DNA of 64,000 nt. Source: Streptomyces camponoticapitis. GTDB lineage: Bacteria > Actinomycetota > Actinomycetes > Streptomycetales > Streptomycetaceae. The stretch lies in NCBI RefSeq assembly GCF_014646115.1, contig NZ_BMMV01000003.1, positions 90,688 to 154,687 on the forward strand, read 5' to 3'. Shown piece after piece: positions 25,385-34,518 of the stretch; the first letter of the stretch is position 1; each line of letters begins with the position of its first letter. Below the pieces are notes generated by a model. The model saw nothing but the letters and a program-made list of their open reading frames with translations, ran no database searches and was not told the origin of the DNA. A program made the position numbers and the translations under genes.

Positions 25385-26928
25385 GATCCCGCCCCTTCCG
25401 GCGCGGCGCCGGCCGCCGGCGCGGCCTCGGCGGCGGCGAGGCGGCGCAGCGCCTGCGAGGCGCCGTACCGGCCCGACGGATACTCCTCGTGCAGCCGCTC
25501 CAGCAGGTAGAGCGTCCGGTCGGCCCCCAGCTCCGCCCCCCAGTCGAGCGGCCCGCGCGGGTAGTTCACGCCGAGCCGCATCGCGGTGTCGATGTCCTCG
25601 GCGGACGCGACACCGCGCGCCTCGGCGTCGAGCGCGAAGTCGACGAGCATGGCGACCGTACGGCCCACGATCATGCCGGGGACGTCGGCGATCACGCTGA
25701 CCTGCTTGCCGAGAGCCTGGAAGAGGCCCACGGCCCCGCGGACGGACTCCTCGGCCACCGTGGCGGACGGTGCGAGAGCGATCCGGGTCGCGGTGCGGTA
25801 GTCGAGCGCGAGGTCGAAGTGGATCAGCCGCAGGTCGGAGGAGTCCGCCGCCTCGCCGTCGGTGAGGAAGAGGCGGGTGCCGCAGGGCAGTTCGAGCCAG
25901 CCGGGGTATCCGGGGACGGCGTCTTCCTTACGTATGACCTCGATCCCGGCCTCTTCGATCAGTCCGGGCAGCGCCGCCGCCGCGAACAGCTCGCCCTGGA
26001 CGACGACGGACGACGGCGGTTCGGCGGGCGGCGCTGTCATCGGTACGGGCGCGGGGGCGCCGTCCTCGTAACTGAACCAGCCCCGGCCCGACTTGCGGCC
26101 GAGCCGGCCCGACTCCACCAGGCGCCGCTGGGCCAGGGAGGGCGTGAAGCGCACGTCCTGGAAGAAGGACTCCCAGACGGAGCGCGTGACCGCCTCGTTG
26201 ACGTCCTGGCCGATGAGATCGGTCAGTTCGAAGGGGCCCATCCGGAAGCCGCCGCTCTCGCGCAGGACGGCGTCGATGGTCGCGGGGTCGGCGGCGCGCT
26301 CCTCGTACAGACGCAGCGCCTCGGCGTAGTAGGGGCGGGCGATCCGGTTCACGACGAAGCCGGGGGTGTCGGCGCAGCGCACGGGCGTCTTGCCCCAGGC
26401 GGCCGCCGTCTCCGACGCGCGCGTGGCCGTGCTCTCCTCGGTCGCGTGGCCGCTGACGACCTCGACCAGCGGCAGGAGCGGCGCGGGGTTGAAGAAGTGC
26501 AGGCCGACGAAGCGGCCGGGGATGCGCAGGGCGCCGGCGACGGCCGTGACGGAGAGGGAGGAGGTGTTGGTGGCGAGCAGGCAGTCGTCGCCGACGATGT
26601 CCTCCAGCGCCGTGAACAGATCCTGTTTGACCGTCAGTTGTTCCAGGACGGCCTCGACGACGAGGGCGGCGTCCGCGAGCTCGGACAGTTCCGCGGCGGG
26701 GAGCAGCCGGGCCTTGGCGCTGTCGCGGGCGTCCGCGTCCAGCCGGCCCTTCTCCGTCAGCCGGTCCAGCCGGGCTCCGACGGCCTCCGCCGCCTCCTTG
26801 GCGCGGCCGGGCAGGGCGTCGTAGAGGCGCACGGGGTGGCCGGCGACGAGGGCCACCTGGGCGATTCCCTGTCCCATCGTGCCGGTGCCGACCACCGCGA
26901 CGACGCGGGAGCGCTCGATTGCTGTCAT
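25381..26928 (-). CDS. paaH: 3-hydroxyacyl-CoA dehydrogenase, PaaH-type
   Basis: 515 aa. The NAD-binding fold starts VVAVVGTGTMGQGIAQVALVAG. LATNTSSLSV, GRFVGLHFFNPAPLLPLVEVV (catalytic His) and TPGFVVNRIARPYYAEALRL follow. The C-terminal half carries a second 3-hydroxyacyl-CoA dehydrogenase C-domain (GVNYPRGPLDWG). This two-C-domain length is typical of PaaH, which oxidises 3-hydroxyadipyl-CoA late in phenylacetate degradation. It is divergent from paaN across a 241-nt promoter region and overlaps the downstream TetR gene. Confidence 0.88.
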   Translation of the reverse strand: MTAIERSRVVAVVGTGTMGQGIAQVALVAGHPVRLYDALPGRAKEAAEAVGARLDRLTEKGRLDADARDSAKARLLPAAELSELADAALVVEAVLEQLTVKQDLFTALEDIVGDDCLLATNTSSLSVTAVAGALRIPGRFVGLHFFNPAPLLPLVEVVSGHATEESTATRASETAAAWGKTPVRCADTPGFVVNRIARPYYAEALRLYEERAADPATIDAVLRESGGFRMGPFELTDLIGQDVNEAVTRSVWESFFQDVRFTPSLAQRRLVESGRLGRKSGRGWFSYEDGAPAPVPMTAPPAEPPSSVVVQGELFAAAALPGLIEEAGIEVIRKEDAVPGYPGWLELPCGTRLFLTDGEAADSSDLRLIHFDLALDYRTATRIALAPSATVAEESVRGAVGLFQALGKQVSVIADVPGMIVGRTVAMLVDFALDAEARGVASAEDIDTAMRLGVNYPRGPLDWGAELGADRTLYLLERLHEEYPSGRYGASQALRRLAAAEAAPAAGAAPEGAGS

Positions 26929-27066
26929 GACCCCGATCCTCCTGTATGAACTTTCGCCGCGTGACGGAACCTCCCAAGGAGACCGGTCTCGGGCGACCGT
27001 CAGCCGGAACTGACCGGAACGACACCCTCCGCGGCGGCGGGAGGACGCGGGTTTTCCACACCCCCC

Positions 27067-27094
27067 TTGTCCCGACCGATCGTTCGGTTACTCT
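27067..27094 (+). promoter_or_regulatory. paaN promoter with 18-bp TetR-type operator
   Basis: TTGTCC (27067-27072) and TACTCT (27089-27094) are 16 nt apart. Between and overlapping them, CCGACCGATCGTTCGGTT (27072-27089) is the exact reverse complement of the element before paaA at 31858-31875. A repressor here would block RNA polymerase directly. The same region drives paaH on the other strand, so both divergent units could be co-controlled. Confidence 0.65.
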
Positions 27095-27169
27095 AACTCT
27101 GTCCGTTGCTCGTGTCCCCCTGTCGCCCATTTCCCTGCCCCGCCCAGCTCGACGAGGAGTTGGTCCCTG

Positions 27170-28879
27170 ATGGCCGCCCAGCTCAGCCCCCAGCAGCTCA
27201 ACGAGAAGCACCGGCCCACGCTCGACCAGGCCCTCGACGCGATTCGCACCCGCGCCTACTGGTCGCCGCACCCCGAGCACCCGAAGGCGTACGGCGAGAG
27301 CGCGCCGGCCGAGGGTCTCGCCGCGTTCAAGGCCCTGCACGGCACCCGTATCGATCTCGACCAGCCGGGCACCGACGGCTGGACGGGCGGCGAGACCTCG
27401 CCGTACGGGCCGGAGCTCGGCGTCGAGTATCCGCACGCCGACATCGACGTCCTGCTGCCCGCCATGCGCGCGGGCATGAGCGCCTGGCGGGCGGCGGGAC
27501 CCGAGACGCGCGCCCTGGTCAGCCTGGAGATCCTGGCGAGGATCAGCGCCCGAACGCACGAGTTCGCCCACGCCGTGATGCACACCAGCGGGCAGGCGTT
27601 CATGATGGCGTTCCAGGCGGGCGGTCCGCACGCCCAGGACCGCGGCCTGGAGGCGGTGGCGTACGCGTATCAGGAGCAGACCCGCACGCCCGCCGACGCC
27701 GACTGGTCCAAGCCCCAGGGCAAGCGCGATCCCCTGGAGCTGCGGAAGTCCTTCACGGCCGCGCCGCGCGGTGTCTCCCTGCTGATCGGCTGCAACACCT
27801 TCCCGACGTGGAACGGCTATCCGGGCCTGTTCGCCTCGCTGGCCACCGGCAATCCGGTCCTCGTCAAGCCGCACCCGCGCGCGGTGCTGCCCCTCGCCCT
27901 CACGGTGCGGGTGGCCCGCGAGGTCCTGGCCGAGGCCGGCTTCGACCCCAATCTGGTCGCGCTGGCCGCCGAGCGCCCCGGCGAGGGCATCGCCAAGACC
28001 CTGGCCGTACGGCCCGAGATCAAGATCATCGACTACACCGGCTCCACCGCCTTCGGCGACTGGCTGGAGACCAACGCCCGCCAGGCGCAGGTCTACACGG
28101 AGAAGGCGGGGGTCAACACGGTCGTCGTCGACTCCACCGACGACTACAAGGGCATGCTCGCCAATCTGGCCTTCTCGCTCTCGCTCTACAGCGGCCAGAT
28201 GTGCACCACCCCGCAGAATCTCCTCATCCCGCGCGACGGCATCTCGACGGACGCGGGCCCGAAGTCCTTCGACGAGGTGGTCGCCGACCTCGCGGCGTCG
28301 GTGAGCGGCCTGCTGGGCGACGACGCCCGGGCCAACGGCCTGCTCGGCGCGCTGGTCAACCCGGACGTGAAGGGCAGGCTGGACGCGGCCGGCGGCCTCG
28401 GCGACGTGGCGCTCGCCTCCCGCGTGATCGCCAATCCGGACTTCCCGGACGCGGTGGTCCGTACGCCGGTGATCGTCAAGTCCGACGGTTCGCGCAAGCA
28501 GTGGGACCCGGCGGCGGGGGCGAACGGCTCGGAGGCGCCCTATCTGTCGGAGTGCTTCGGCCCGGTCTCGTTCGCGGTCGCCGTGGAGTCGACCGAGGAG
28601 GCGCTGGAGCTGCTGCGGCGCACGGTCCGCGACAAGGGCGCGATGACCGTCGGGGCGTACACGACATCGGCGGAGACCGAGCGCGCCGTCGAGGACGTCT
28701 GTATGGAGGAGCTTGCCCAGCTGTCGCTGAATCTGACGGGCGGGGTCTATGTGAACCAGACCGCCGCCTTCTCGGACTTCCACGGCTCGGGCGGCAATCC
28801 GGCGGCGAACGCGGCGCTGTGCGACGCGGCCTTCGTGGCCGACCGCTTCCGTACGGTGGAGGTCCGCCGCCAGGCGTGA
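27170..28879 (+). CDS. paaN: Phenylacetic acid degradation protein PaaN (aldehyde dehydrogenase-like)
   Basis: 569 aa, matching the PaaN group of aldehyde-dehydrogenase-fold proteins. TAAPRGVSLLIGCNTFPTWN and VLVKPHPRAVLPLALTVRV form the cofactor region. IDYTGSTAFGDWLE precedes the catalytic region, and SLYSGQMCTTPQNL carries the expected active-site Cys. It lacks the C-terminal hydratase domain of enteric PaaZ, so ring opening would need a separate enoyl-CoA hydratase not found in this window. GAGGAG lies about 10 nt before ATG 27170. Confidence 0.88.
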   Translation: MAAQLSPQQLNEKHRPTLDQALDAIRTRAYWSPHPEHPKAYGESAPAEGLAAFKALHGTRIDLDQPGTDGWTGGETSPYGPELGVEYPHADIDVLLPAMRAGMSAWRAAGPETRALVSLEILARISARTHEFAHAVMHTSGQAFMMAFQAGGPHAQDRGLEAVAYAYQEQTRTPADADWSKPQGKRDPLELRKSFTAAPRGVSLLIGCNTFPTWNGYPGLFASLATGNPVLVKPHPRAVLPLALTVRVAREVLAEAGFDPNLVALAAERPGEGIAKTLAVRPEIKIIDYTGSTAFGDWLETNARQAQVYTEKAGVNTVVVDSTDDYKGMLANLAFSLSLYSGQMCTTPQNLLIPRDGISTDAGPKSFDEVVADLAASVSGLLGDDARANGLLGALVNPDVKGRLDAAGGLGDVALASRVIANPDFPDAVVRTPVIVKSDGSRKQWDPAAGANGSEAPYLSECFGPVSFAVAVESTEEALELLRRTVRDKGAMTVGAYTTSAETERAVEDVCMEELAQLSLNLTGGVYVNQTAAFSDFHGSGGNPAANAALCDAAFVADRFRTVEVRRQA

Positions 28880-28880
28880 C

Positions 28881-28924
28881 ACCCGCACTCGTGCCCGGCC
28901 GTCCAACGGCGGCCGGGCGCGGGT
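28881..28924. terminator. Bidirectional terminator-like hairpin
   Basis: GCCCGGCCG (28893-28901) pairs with CGGCCGGGC (28910-28918). An outer ACCCGC/GCGGGT pair extends the stem to 28881-28924. It lies between the convergent paaN and trmH-like genes. Confidence 0.65.
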
Positions 28925-29676
28925 CAGTTCGGCCCGCCCCAGTGGAAGAGCGCCATGGCCACGCTGGTGGCGAGGTTGTAGCTGGAGACCTGGGGCCGCA
29001 TCGGCAGGGCCAGCAGCGTGTCGGCCCGCGCCCGCAGTTCGGCGGAGAGCCCGTGCCGTTCGGAGCCGAAGGCGAGCAGCGCGTCGTCGGGAAGGAGCAC
29101 CGAGCGGATGTCCGCCCCCTCCGGATCCAGGGCGTACAGCGGGCCCGGGGGGAAATCGTCGGGCGCCAGCCGCTCCACGACGGTGGCGAAGTGCAGCCCG
29201 GCGCCGGCCCGGACGACGTTCGGATGCCAGGGATCGAGGTCCCCGGTGGTCACCACCCCGGTCGCTCCGAACCCGGCCGCGAGCCGCACCACCGCCCCGA
29301 CGTTGCCGAGATTGCGCGGATTGTCGAGGACGACGACCGGGGAGCGCCGGGGCGCCGCCGCCAGCGCGGCCAGGTTCTCCGGGCGCCCACGCCTCACCGC
29401 CAGGGCGGCCACCCGCGTCGGGTGCACCTTCGGCACCAGCTCCCGCAGGTCGTCGGCGGGCACTTCGACCAGGGACCGCCGCAGGGCGCCGGTCAGGTCG
29501 TCGGCGAGCTCGGCCGCGAGGGCGAGCACCGACTCCTTGTCGCTGGTGACCGCGAGCCGCACGTCCGCCCCGAACCGCAGGGCGTGCTTCAGCGCGTGGA
29601 AGCCGTCGAGCACCACGGCGCCGGGGGCACTCGCGTGCCACAGCCGCAGGGCGCTCGCGGGATCGACGTCGTTCAT
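28924..29676 (-). CDS. TrmH/SpoU-family RNA 2'-O-methyltransferase
   Basis: 250 aa. The SPOUT knot motifs are present: VVVLDNPRNLGNVGAVVRLA (motif 1 with the catalytic Arg), LLAFGSERHGLS (motif 2, variant) and LPMRPQVSSYNLATSVAMAL (motif 3). An N-terminal substrate-binding domain of about 100 residues precedes them. It methylates a ribose 2'-OH in tRNA or rRNA using S-adenosylmethionine; the target cannot be given. It is in the same direction as, and 34 nt downstream of, the HTTM gene. Confidence 0.88.
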   Translation of the reverse strand: MNDVDPASALRLWHASAPGAVVLDGFHALKHALRFGADVRLAVTSDKESVLALAAELADDLTGALRRSLVEVPADDLRELVPKVHPTRVAALAVRRGRPENLAALAAAPRRSPVVVLDNPRNLGNVGAVVRLAAGFGATGVVTTGDLDPWHPNVVRAGAGLHFATVVERLAPDDFPPGPLYALDPEGADIRSVLLPDDALLAFGSERHGLSAELRARADTLLALPMRPQVSSYNLATSVAMALFHWGGPN

Positions 29677-29710
29677 GGCGTCAGCGTAGGCGGGCAGATG
29701 GCGACAGCTG

Positions 29711-31018
29711 TCACCGGACGAGCGAGGGGTCGGCCTCGGTGCCGGGCGGCGCCGGGGGCGCCGTGTCGTGCGCGGTCCGCCCCGCGTCCTCCGCCCTGCG
29801 CTGGTCGGGCAGGGTCACCCCGTCGCCGTCCCCGGGCACCGGCCCCTTGGTGAGGCGCAGCCTCAGGCGCGTCGCCGCGTGGCCGATCCTGACCAGGAAG
29901 CCGGTGGGCAGGAAGACCGCGTCGGCGGCGATCATGGCGAGTGAGAAGAACGGCAGCCCGAGCAGGACCGCGATGCCCGCGTGCTCCAGCATCATGGCCA
30001 CCAGCAGGACGTTCTTGACCCGCCGGTTGAAGAGCGTGAACGGAAACGCGACCTGCACCATGACCGTGCCGTACGTCAGCACCATCACGATCAGTCCGCT
30101 GGACGCCAGGATGTCCGCGAGGGCGGGCCAAGGCGCGAAGTAGTCCAGGTGCAGCGGGTAGTAGAGCGCGGTGCCGTCCTGCCAGCGCGAACCCTGGATC
30201 TTGTACCAGCCGGCCGTGGCGTAGATCAGACAGACCTCCGCCATGATCACGACGAGAGCGCCGTTGTGCACGAGGTTCGCGACGACCTCCAGCAGCGCGC
30301 GCGGCTCGCTCTTCGGCGCGTAGCGGTTCACCGCCCACCACAGCCCCTGGGAGAGCCACAGCGTCCACAGCAGTGTCGTCACCCACCACTCGCCGCCGGT
30401 CGTGTCCAGCAGCGTGCCCAGCAGGGCGACGCCGAGCACGGCCCAGAGGACGGGCCCGACGCGGTCCACGGGCGCGGTCCCGCCCGAGGCCGCCGCGCGC
30501 GCGGCGCGGTCCTCCCGGCGGGCGTCCAGCGACCAGACCCGGCCGCAGCGCGTGAGCACCAGATAGATCGCCATCAGATGGATGACGTTGTCGCCGCCGT
30601 CGCCCATGAAGATGCTGCGGTTCTGGAGGGAGAGCACGCCCACCATGAAGAGCACGGACATCGTGCGGGTGCGCCAGCCGAGCATCAGCAGGGCACTGGA
30701 CAGTACGGAGAGGGCGTACACGATCTCGAACCAGGCGCCGTTGTCCGACCACATCAGCGTGGTGAACGCGCCGTTGCCCGCGATCAGTTGCTGGGCCATG
30801 TCCCAGCTCCACGGGCTGCCGGGCCCGTACAGCTCACGGCGGTTGGGCAGTTCACGCAGCAGGAAGAGGAACCAGGCGGCGGAGAAGCCGATACGGACGA
30901 CCGCGCTCTGGTGGGGGCCGAGGGGCCGGGAGGTGACGCGCTGGAGGACGAGCGCGGCCCTGTGGACGACGGTCGGCGCGTGGGCGGGGCGGGCGCCGGG
31001 GCGGGCGGGGTGGCTCAT
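29711..31018 (-). CDS. HTTM-domain multi-pass membrane protein
   Basis: 435 aa with about eight hydrophobic helices. The pattern SAVVRIGFSAAWFLFLLREL, DGGDNVIHLMAIYLVLTRC, IYATAGWYKIQGSRWQDGTA and YYPLHLDYF is that of the HTTM domain, related to the membrane part of vitamin-K-dependent gamma-carboxylase. The GWYKIQGSRWQDGTALYY-type segment is the most diagnostic. The C-terminus is a hydrophilic tail. Its start overlaps the DUF5819 gene by 4 nt, so they form a two-gene unit. The chemistry in bacteria is mostly unknown, and nothing here proves carboxylase activity. Confidence 0.82.
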   Translation of the reverse strand: MSHPARPGARPAHAPTVVHRAALVLQRVTSRPLGPHQSAVVRIGFSAAWFLFLLRELPNRRELYGPGSPWSWDMAQQLIAGNGAFTTLMWSDNGAWFEIVYALSVLSSALLMLGWRTRTMSVLFMVGVLSLQNRSIFMGDGGDNVIHLMAIYLVLTRCGRVWSLDARREDRAARAAASGGTAPVDRVGPVLWAVLGVALLGTLLDTTGGEWWVTTLLWTLWLSQGLWWAVNRYAPKSEPRALLEVVANLVHNGALVVIMAEVCLIYATAGWYKIQGSRWQDGTALYYPLHLDYFAPWPALADILASSGLIVMVLTYGTVMVQVAFPFTLFNRRVKNVLLVAMMLEHAGIAVLLGLPFFSLAMIAADAVFLPTGFLVRIGHAATRLRLRLTKGPVPGDGDGVTLPDQRRAEDAGRTAHDTAPPAPPGTEADPSLVR

Positions 31019-31773
31019 CCGCGGGCCTCCGTACTGCCGCCGCCGCGTGTGCCGTCACCGGGCGGGCCGTCGTTCCGTACGCCTTCGGACAGGTCGTCCT
31101 GGGTCACGGTCCACCACGGGAAGACGCGGTAGCCGGGCTTGGTGTTGGTCTTCTCGTCGCTCCACGGGGGCGCCTGGACGACCCGGGAGACGGAACGGAG
31201 CTGGATGCGTTCGACGGGACCGCCGAGGTCGTACGACTCCAGGCGCAGCATCACGATCCTGCGTATGTAGCTCTCGGAGAGCTGCCCGCGCAGACCGTTG
31301 GGGCGGGCCTTGTCGTCGTGGGAGTTGACGTAGAAGTCCCAGCCGCGGCGCAGCTCGTTCTGGTCGACGTGGCTGGGGAAGGGGTTGCCGCGGATCGCCG
31401 CGGCGTCCTCGGCGGTCAGATTGATCCAGCCGGTCGTCACGCGAGACCCGTCGGTCTTGTTCACGTCGGCGCGCACCTCGACGGCGATGTTCTGCTGGAG
31501 CGGGTTGGGAGCGAAAAGCTTCCAGTTCTGCTCGAACTCCGGATAGACCCAGTCGCCCACCTGCTCGCCGTACTCCTTGGAGACGGTGTTCTGGGGCGCG
31601 ACGTGCAGGAACACCATGGCCACATGGCCCACGGCGACCAGTCCGACGACCGCGAGGGCGACGGCGGCGACCACCTGGTACGGGAAGGAGAGCCCGGCTA
31701 TCCCCGGTGGACGGGCCGCTGGTGGACCCGGTGGTGACTCCGGTTTCCCACCCTTGTCGTCGTTCGAATCCAT
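31015..31773 (-). CDS. DUF5819-type membrane-anchored protein, partner of the HTTM protein
   Basis: 252 aa from ATG 31773 (GTG 31812 is possible). A cytosolic Pro/Gly-rich N-terminus, one transmembrane helix (YQVVAAVALAVVGLVAVGHVAMVF) and an outer domain of about 190 residues follow. EFEQNWKLFAPNPLQQNI, TTGWINLTAEDAAAIRGNPF and GYRVFPWWTVTQDDLSEG fit my recollection of the DUF5819 family. Its stop overlaps the HTTM start, so the two products probably act together at the membrane. Function is unknown. It is divergent from paaA. Confidence 0.75.
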   Translation of the reverse strand: MDSNDDKGGKPESPPGPPAARPPGIAGLSFPYQVVAAVALAVVGLVAVGHVAMVFLHVAPQNTVSKEYGEQVGDWVYPEFEQNWKLFAPNPLQQNIAVEVRADVNKTDGSRVTTGWINLTAEDAAAIRGNPFPSHVDQNELRRGWDFYVNSHDDKARPNGLRGQLSESYIRRIVMLRLESYDLGGPVERIQLRSVSRVVQAPPWSDEKTNTKPGYRVFPWWTVTQDDLSEGVRNDGPPGDGTRGGGSTEARG

Positions 31774-31804
31774 CCCGCCCCGATCCCCGTCTTCCCACAG
31801 TCGG

Positions 31805-31876
31805 TTATCCACAGGGTTGACACCCTACGGGCCGCCGACCGACCATTGAAGTCCATGAACCGAACGATCGGTCGGT
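31805..31876 (+). promoter_or_regulatory. paaA operon promoter region with TetR-type operator and a DnaA-box match
   Basis: TTGACA (31817-31822) is a strong -35; GACCAT (31841-31846) at 18-nt spacing is the best -10. AACCGAACGATCGGTCGG (31858-31875) repeats, inverted, the paaN operator without a mismatch and lies between the start site and the paaA ribosome site, suited to repression. TTATCCACA at 31805-31813 is an exact DnaA box. Confidence 0.65.
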
Positions 31877-31887
31877 AGGGGGCCCGG

Positions 31888-32931
31888 ATGACGGCAGTGA
31901 CCACGGGGACGGCTGTGGAGGCAACGGTGGAGACGACGGCAGAGGCATACGAGGCGGCGTTCGACGCCGCCGTGGCCGCCGACGAGCGCATCGAGCCCCG
32001 CGACTGGATGCCGGAGGCCTACCGCGCATCGCTCGTCCGCCAGATGGCCCAGCACGCCCACTCGGAAATCATCGGCATGCAGCCGGAGGCGAACTGGATC
32101 ACGCGCGCGCCCTCGCTGCGGCGCAAGGCGATCCTGATGGCCAAGGTGCAGGACGAGGCGGGACACGGGCTGTATCTCTACAGCGCGGCGGAGACGCTGG
32201 GCACGAGCCGCACCGAGCTGCTCGACAAGCTCCACGCGGGCCGCCAGAAGTATTCGTCGATCTTCAACTATCCGACGCTGACCTGGGCGGACGTCGGCGC
32301 GATCGGCTGGCTGGTCGACGGGGCCGCGATCACGAACCAGGTCCCGCTCTGCCGCTGCTCGTACGGCCCGTACGCCCGTGCGATGGTCCGTATCTGCAAG
32401 GAGGAGTCCTTCCACCAGCGCCAGGGGTACGAGTCACTGCTGGCCCTCAGCCGGGGCACGCCCGCGCAGCACGAGATGGCGCAGGACGCGGTGAACCGCT
32501 GGTGGTGGCCCTCCCTGATGATGTTCGGCCCGCCGGACGACGAGTCGGCGCACTCCGCGCAGTCGATGACCTGGAAGATCAAGCGGCATTCGAACGACGA
32601 GCTGCGGCAGCGGTTCGTGGACATATGCGTCCCCCAGGCCGAGACGCTCGGTCTCACGCTCCCCGACCCGGACCTGAAGTGGAACGAGGAGCGGGGACAG
32701 CACGACTTCGGGGCGATCGACTGGGACGAGTTCCGGGAGGTCCTGAAGGGCAACGGCCCCTGCAACGAACAGCGGATCAGCCAGCGGCGGCGCGCCCACG
32801 AGGAAGGCGCCTGGGTGCGCGAGGCGGCGACGGCGTACGCGGCGAAGCACAGCGGCAAGGGCGCGTCCGGCGACAGCGGCACCGGCGGCGCGCGGAGCGC
32901 GCGGCTCGTGGAGAAAGAGGCGACGGCATGA
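31888..32931 (+). CDS. paaA: Phenylacetyl-CoA 1,2-epoxidase, catalytic subunit PaaA
   Basis: 347 aa. A ferritin-like di-iron carboxylate protein: [18 protein letters not shown] and [17 protein letters not shown] carry the ExxH iron-ligand motifs. [17 protein letters not shown] and [12 protein letters not shown] are typical PaaA segments. With PaaC and PaaB it forms the oxygenase that epoxidises the ring of phenylacetyl-CoA. Leading residues 1-25 are Thr/Ala/Val-rich and probably disordered. AGGGGG lies 6 nt before ATG 31888. It overlaps paaB by 4 nt. Confidence 0.95.
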   Translation: MTAVTTGTAVEATVETTAEAYEAAFDAAVAADERIEPRDWMPEAYRASLVRQMAQHAHSEIIGMQPEANWITRAPSLRRKAILMAKVQDEAGHGLYLYSAAETLGTSRTELLDKLHAGRQKYSSIFNYPTLTWADVGAIGWLVDGAAITNQVPLCRCSYGPYARAMVRICKEESFHQRQGYESLLALSRGTPAQHEMAQDAVNRWWWPSLMMFGPPDDESAHSAQSMTWKIKRHSNDELRQRFVDICVPQAETLGLTLPDPDLKWNEERGQHDFGAIDWDEFREVLKGNGPCNEQRISQRRRAHEEGAWVREAATAYAAKHSGKGASGDSGTGGARSARLVEKEATA

Positions 32932-33218
32932 GCGGATCGACCCAGTGGCCTCTGTGGGAGGTCTTCGTGCGGTCCCGCCGCGGGCTCTCGCACACGCACG
33001 CGGGAAGCCTGCACGCCCCGGACGCCGAGATGGCCCTGCGCAACGCGCGCGACCTCTACACCCGGCGCAGCGAGGGCGTGTCGATCTGGGTGGTCCCCTC
33101 CGCCTCGATCACGGCGTCCTCGCCGGACGAGAAGGACTCGTTCTTCGAACCGGCCGGTGACAAGCCCTACCGGCACCCGACGTTCTACGAGATCCCGGAA
33201 GGGGTGCGTCACCTGTGA
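32928..33218 (+). CDS. paaB: Phenylacetyl-CoA 1,2-epoxidase subunit PaaB
   Basis: 96 aa, the normal length. [40 protein letters not shown] and [13 protein letters not shown] are near-invariant in PaaB, the small subunit that bridges PaaA-PaaC heterodimers. It overlaps paaA and paaC by 4 nt each (ATGA, GTGA). Confidence 0.95.
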   Translation: MSGSTQWPLWEVFVRSRRGLSHTHAGSLHAPDAEMALRNARDLYTRRSEGVSIWVVPSASITASSPDEKDSFFEPAGDKPYRHPTFYEIPEGVRHL

Positions 33219-33985
33219 CCGGCACCCCGACCGCCACGGCCCTCGCCCTCGCCGACGACGCGCTGATCCTTTCGCACCGGCTGGGGGAGTGGGCGGGACA
33301 CGCCCCCGAGCTGGAGGAGGACGTGGCCCTCTCCAACATCGCGCTGGACCTGCTGGGCCAGGCCCGGATCCTGTACTCCCTGGTGGGGGACGAGGACGAG
33401 CTGGCCTATCTCCGCGAGGAGCGCGCCTTCCGCAATCTCCAGCTGGTCGAGCAGCCGAACGGCGACTTCGCGCACTCGATCGCGCGCCAGCTCTACTTCT
33501 CCACCTACCAGCGGCTGCTGTACGAGCGGCTGGCGAGCGGCGACGGGCCGTTCGCCGGGCTCGCGGCGAAGGCCGTGAAGGAAGTCGACTACCACCAGGA
33601 CCACGCCGAGCAGTGGACGCTGCGGCTCGGTGACGGCACCACCGAGAGCCATGAACGGATGCAGCGGGCCTGTACGGCGCTGTGGCGGTTCACCGGCGAG
33701 ATGTTCGAGCCCATCGAGGGAGGCCAGGGCAGCGGTGGCGAGGATGGCCACGACGAGGGGTACGGCGAAGGTCTGGACGGGGTCAACAGGCAGGAGCTGG
33801 CCGAGCGTTGGCTCTCCTCGGTCACCGCGGTGCTCAGGCGCGCCACGCTGACGGTGCCCGACGGACCGCGCTCCGGGGCATGGACGGCGGGCGCGGGACG
33901 GCAGGGCCTGCACACCGAGTCCTTCGGGCGGATGCTCGCCGAGATGCAGCACCTGCACCGCAGCCACCCGGGAGCGTCATGGTGA
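33215..33985 (+). CDS. paaC: Phenylacetyl-CoA 1,2-epoxidase structural subunit PaaC
   Basis: 256 aa ferritin-like helical protein. LADDALILSHRLGEWAGHAP, ALDLLGQARILYSLVGDEDE and KEVDYHQDHAEQWTLRLGDG are PaaC family segments. It is the structural partner of PaaA in the epoxidase. A Gly/Asp-rich insert (about 165-190: EGGQGSGGEDGHDEG) is longer than usual and probably a surface loop. GTG start overlaps paaB, and its stop overlaps paaD. Confidence 0.94.
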   Translation: MTGTPTATALALADDALILSHRLGEWAGHAPELEEDVALSNIALDLLGQARILYSLVGDEDELAYLREERAFRNLQLVEQPNGDFAHSIARQLYFSTYQRLLYERLASGDGPFAGLAAKAVKEVDYHQDHAEQWTLRLGDGTTESHERMQRACTALWRFTGEMFEPIEGGQGSGGEDGHDEGYGEGLDGVNRQELAERWLSSVTAVLRRATLTVPDGPRSGAWTAGAGRQGLHTESFGRMLAEMQHLHRSHPGASW

Positions 33986-34518
33986 CCGGCACGAGAAGCA
34001 GCGCGGGCACGGCCGCCGAGGCCGTGGCCGAACCGACCGCGCTGGAGAGCGAACTGCGCGCGCTCGCCGGCTCCGTCCCCGACCCGGAACTGCCCGTGGT
34101 GACGCTGGAGGAGCTGGGCGTGCTGCGCGCCGTCCATGTCCCGGGACCGGGCAGGGTCGAGGTCGAGCTGACCCCCACCTACACCGGCTGCCCGGCGATC
34201 GAGACGATGTCCGCGGACATCGAGCGGGTGCTGCACGAGCGGGGGATACCGGACGTCTCCGTCGTCACGGTGCTCTCCCCCGCCTGGTCGACGGACGACA
34301 TCAGCGCCGAAGGGCGGCGCAAGCTCGCGGAGTTCGGCATAGCCCCGCCCCGCCCGCACAGCACGGACGGACCGGTGCCGCTCAGCCTCTCCATCCGCTG
34401 CCCGCACTGCGGCTCGACGGACACCGAGCTGCTGAGCAGGTTCTCCTCCACCGCGTGCAAGGCGCTGCGCCGCTGCTCGTCCTGTCGTGAACCGTTCGAC
34501 CACTTCAAGGAGTTGTAG
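33979..34518 (+). CDS. paaD: Phenylacetate degradation protein PaaD (DUF59/MIP18-like)
   Basis: 179 aa. The N-terminal MIP18-type domain has GSVPDPELPVVTLEELGVLR and LTPTYTGCPAIETMSADIE. The C-terminal zinc ribbon has two CxxC pairs (IRCPHCGS and RRCSSCRE). PaaD is needed to assemble the iron centre of the epoxidase or its reductase. The start is ATG 33979 (7-nt overlap with paaC) or GTG 33982, which gives a 4-nt overlap and better spacing from GGAG. Confidence 0.93.
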   Translation: MVTGTRSSAGTAAEAVAEPTALESELRALAGSVPDPELPVVTLEELGVLRAVHVPGPGRVEVELTPTYTGCPAIETMSADIERVLHERGIPDVSVVTVLSPAWSTDDISAEGRRKLAEFGIAPPRPHSTDGPVPLSLSIRCPHCGSTDTELLSRFSSTACKALRRCSSCREPFDHFKEL

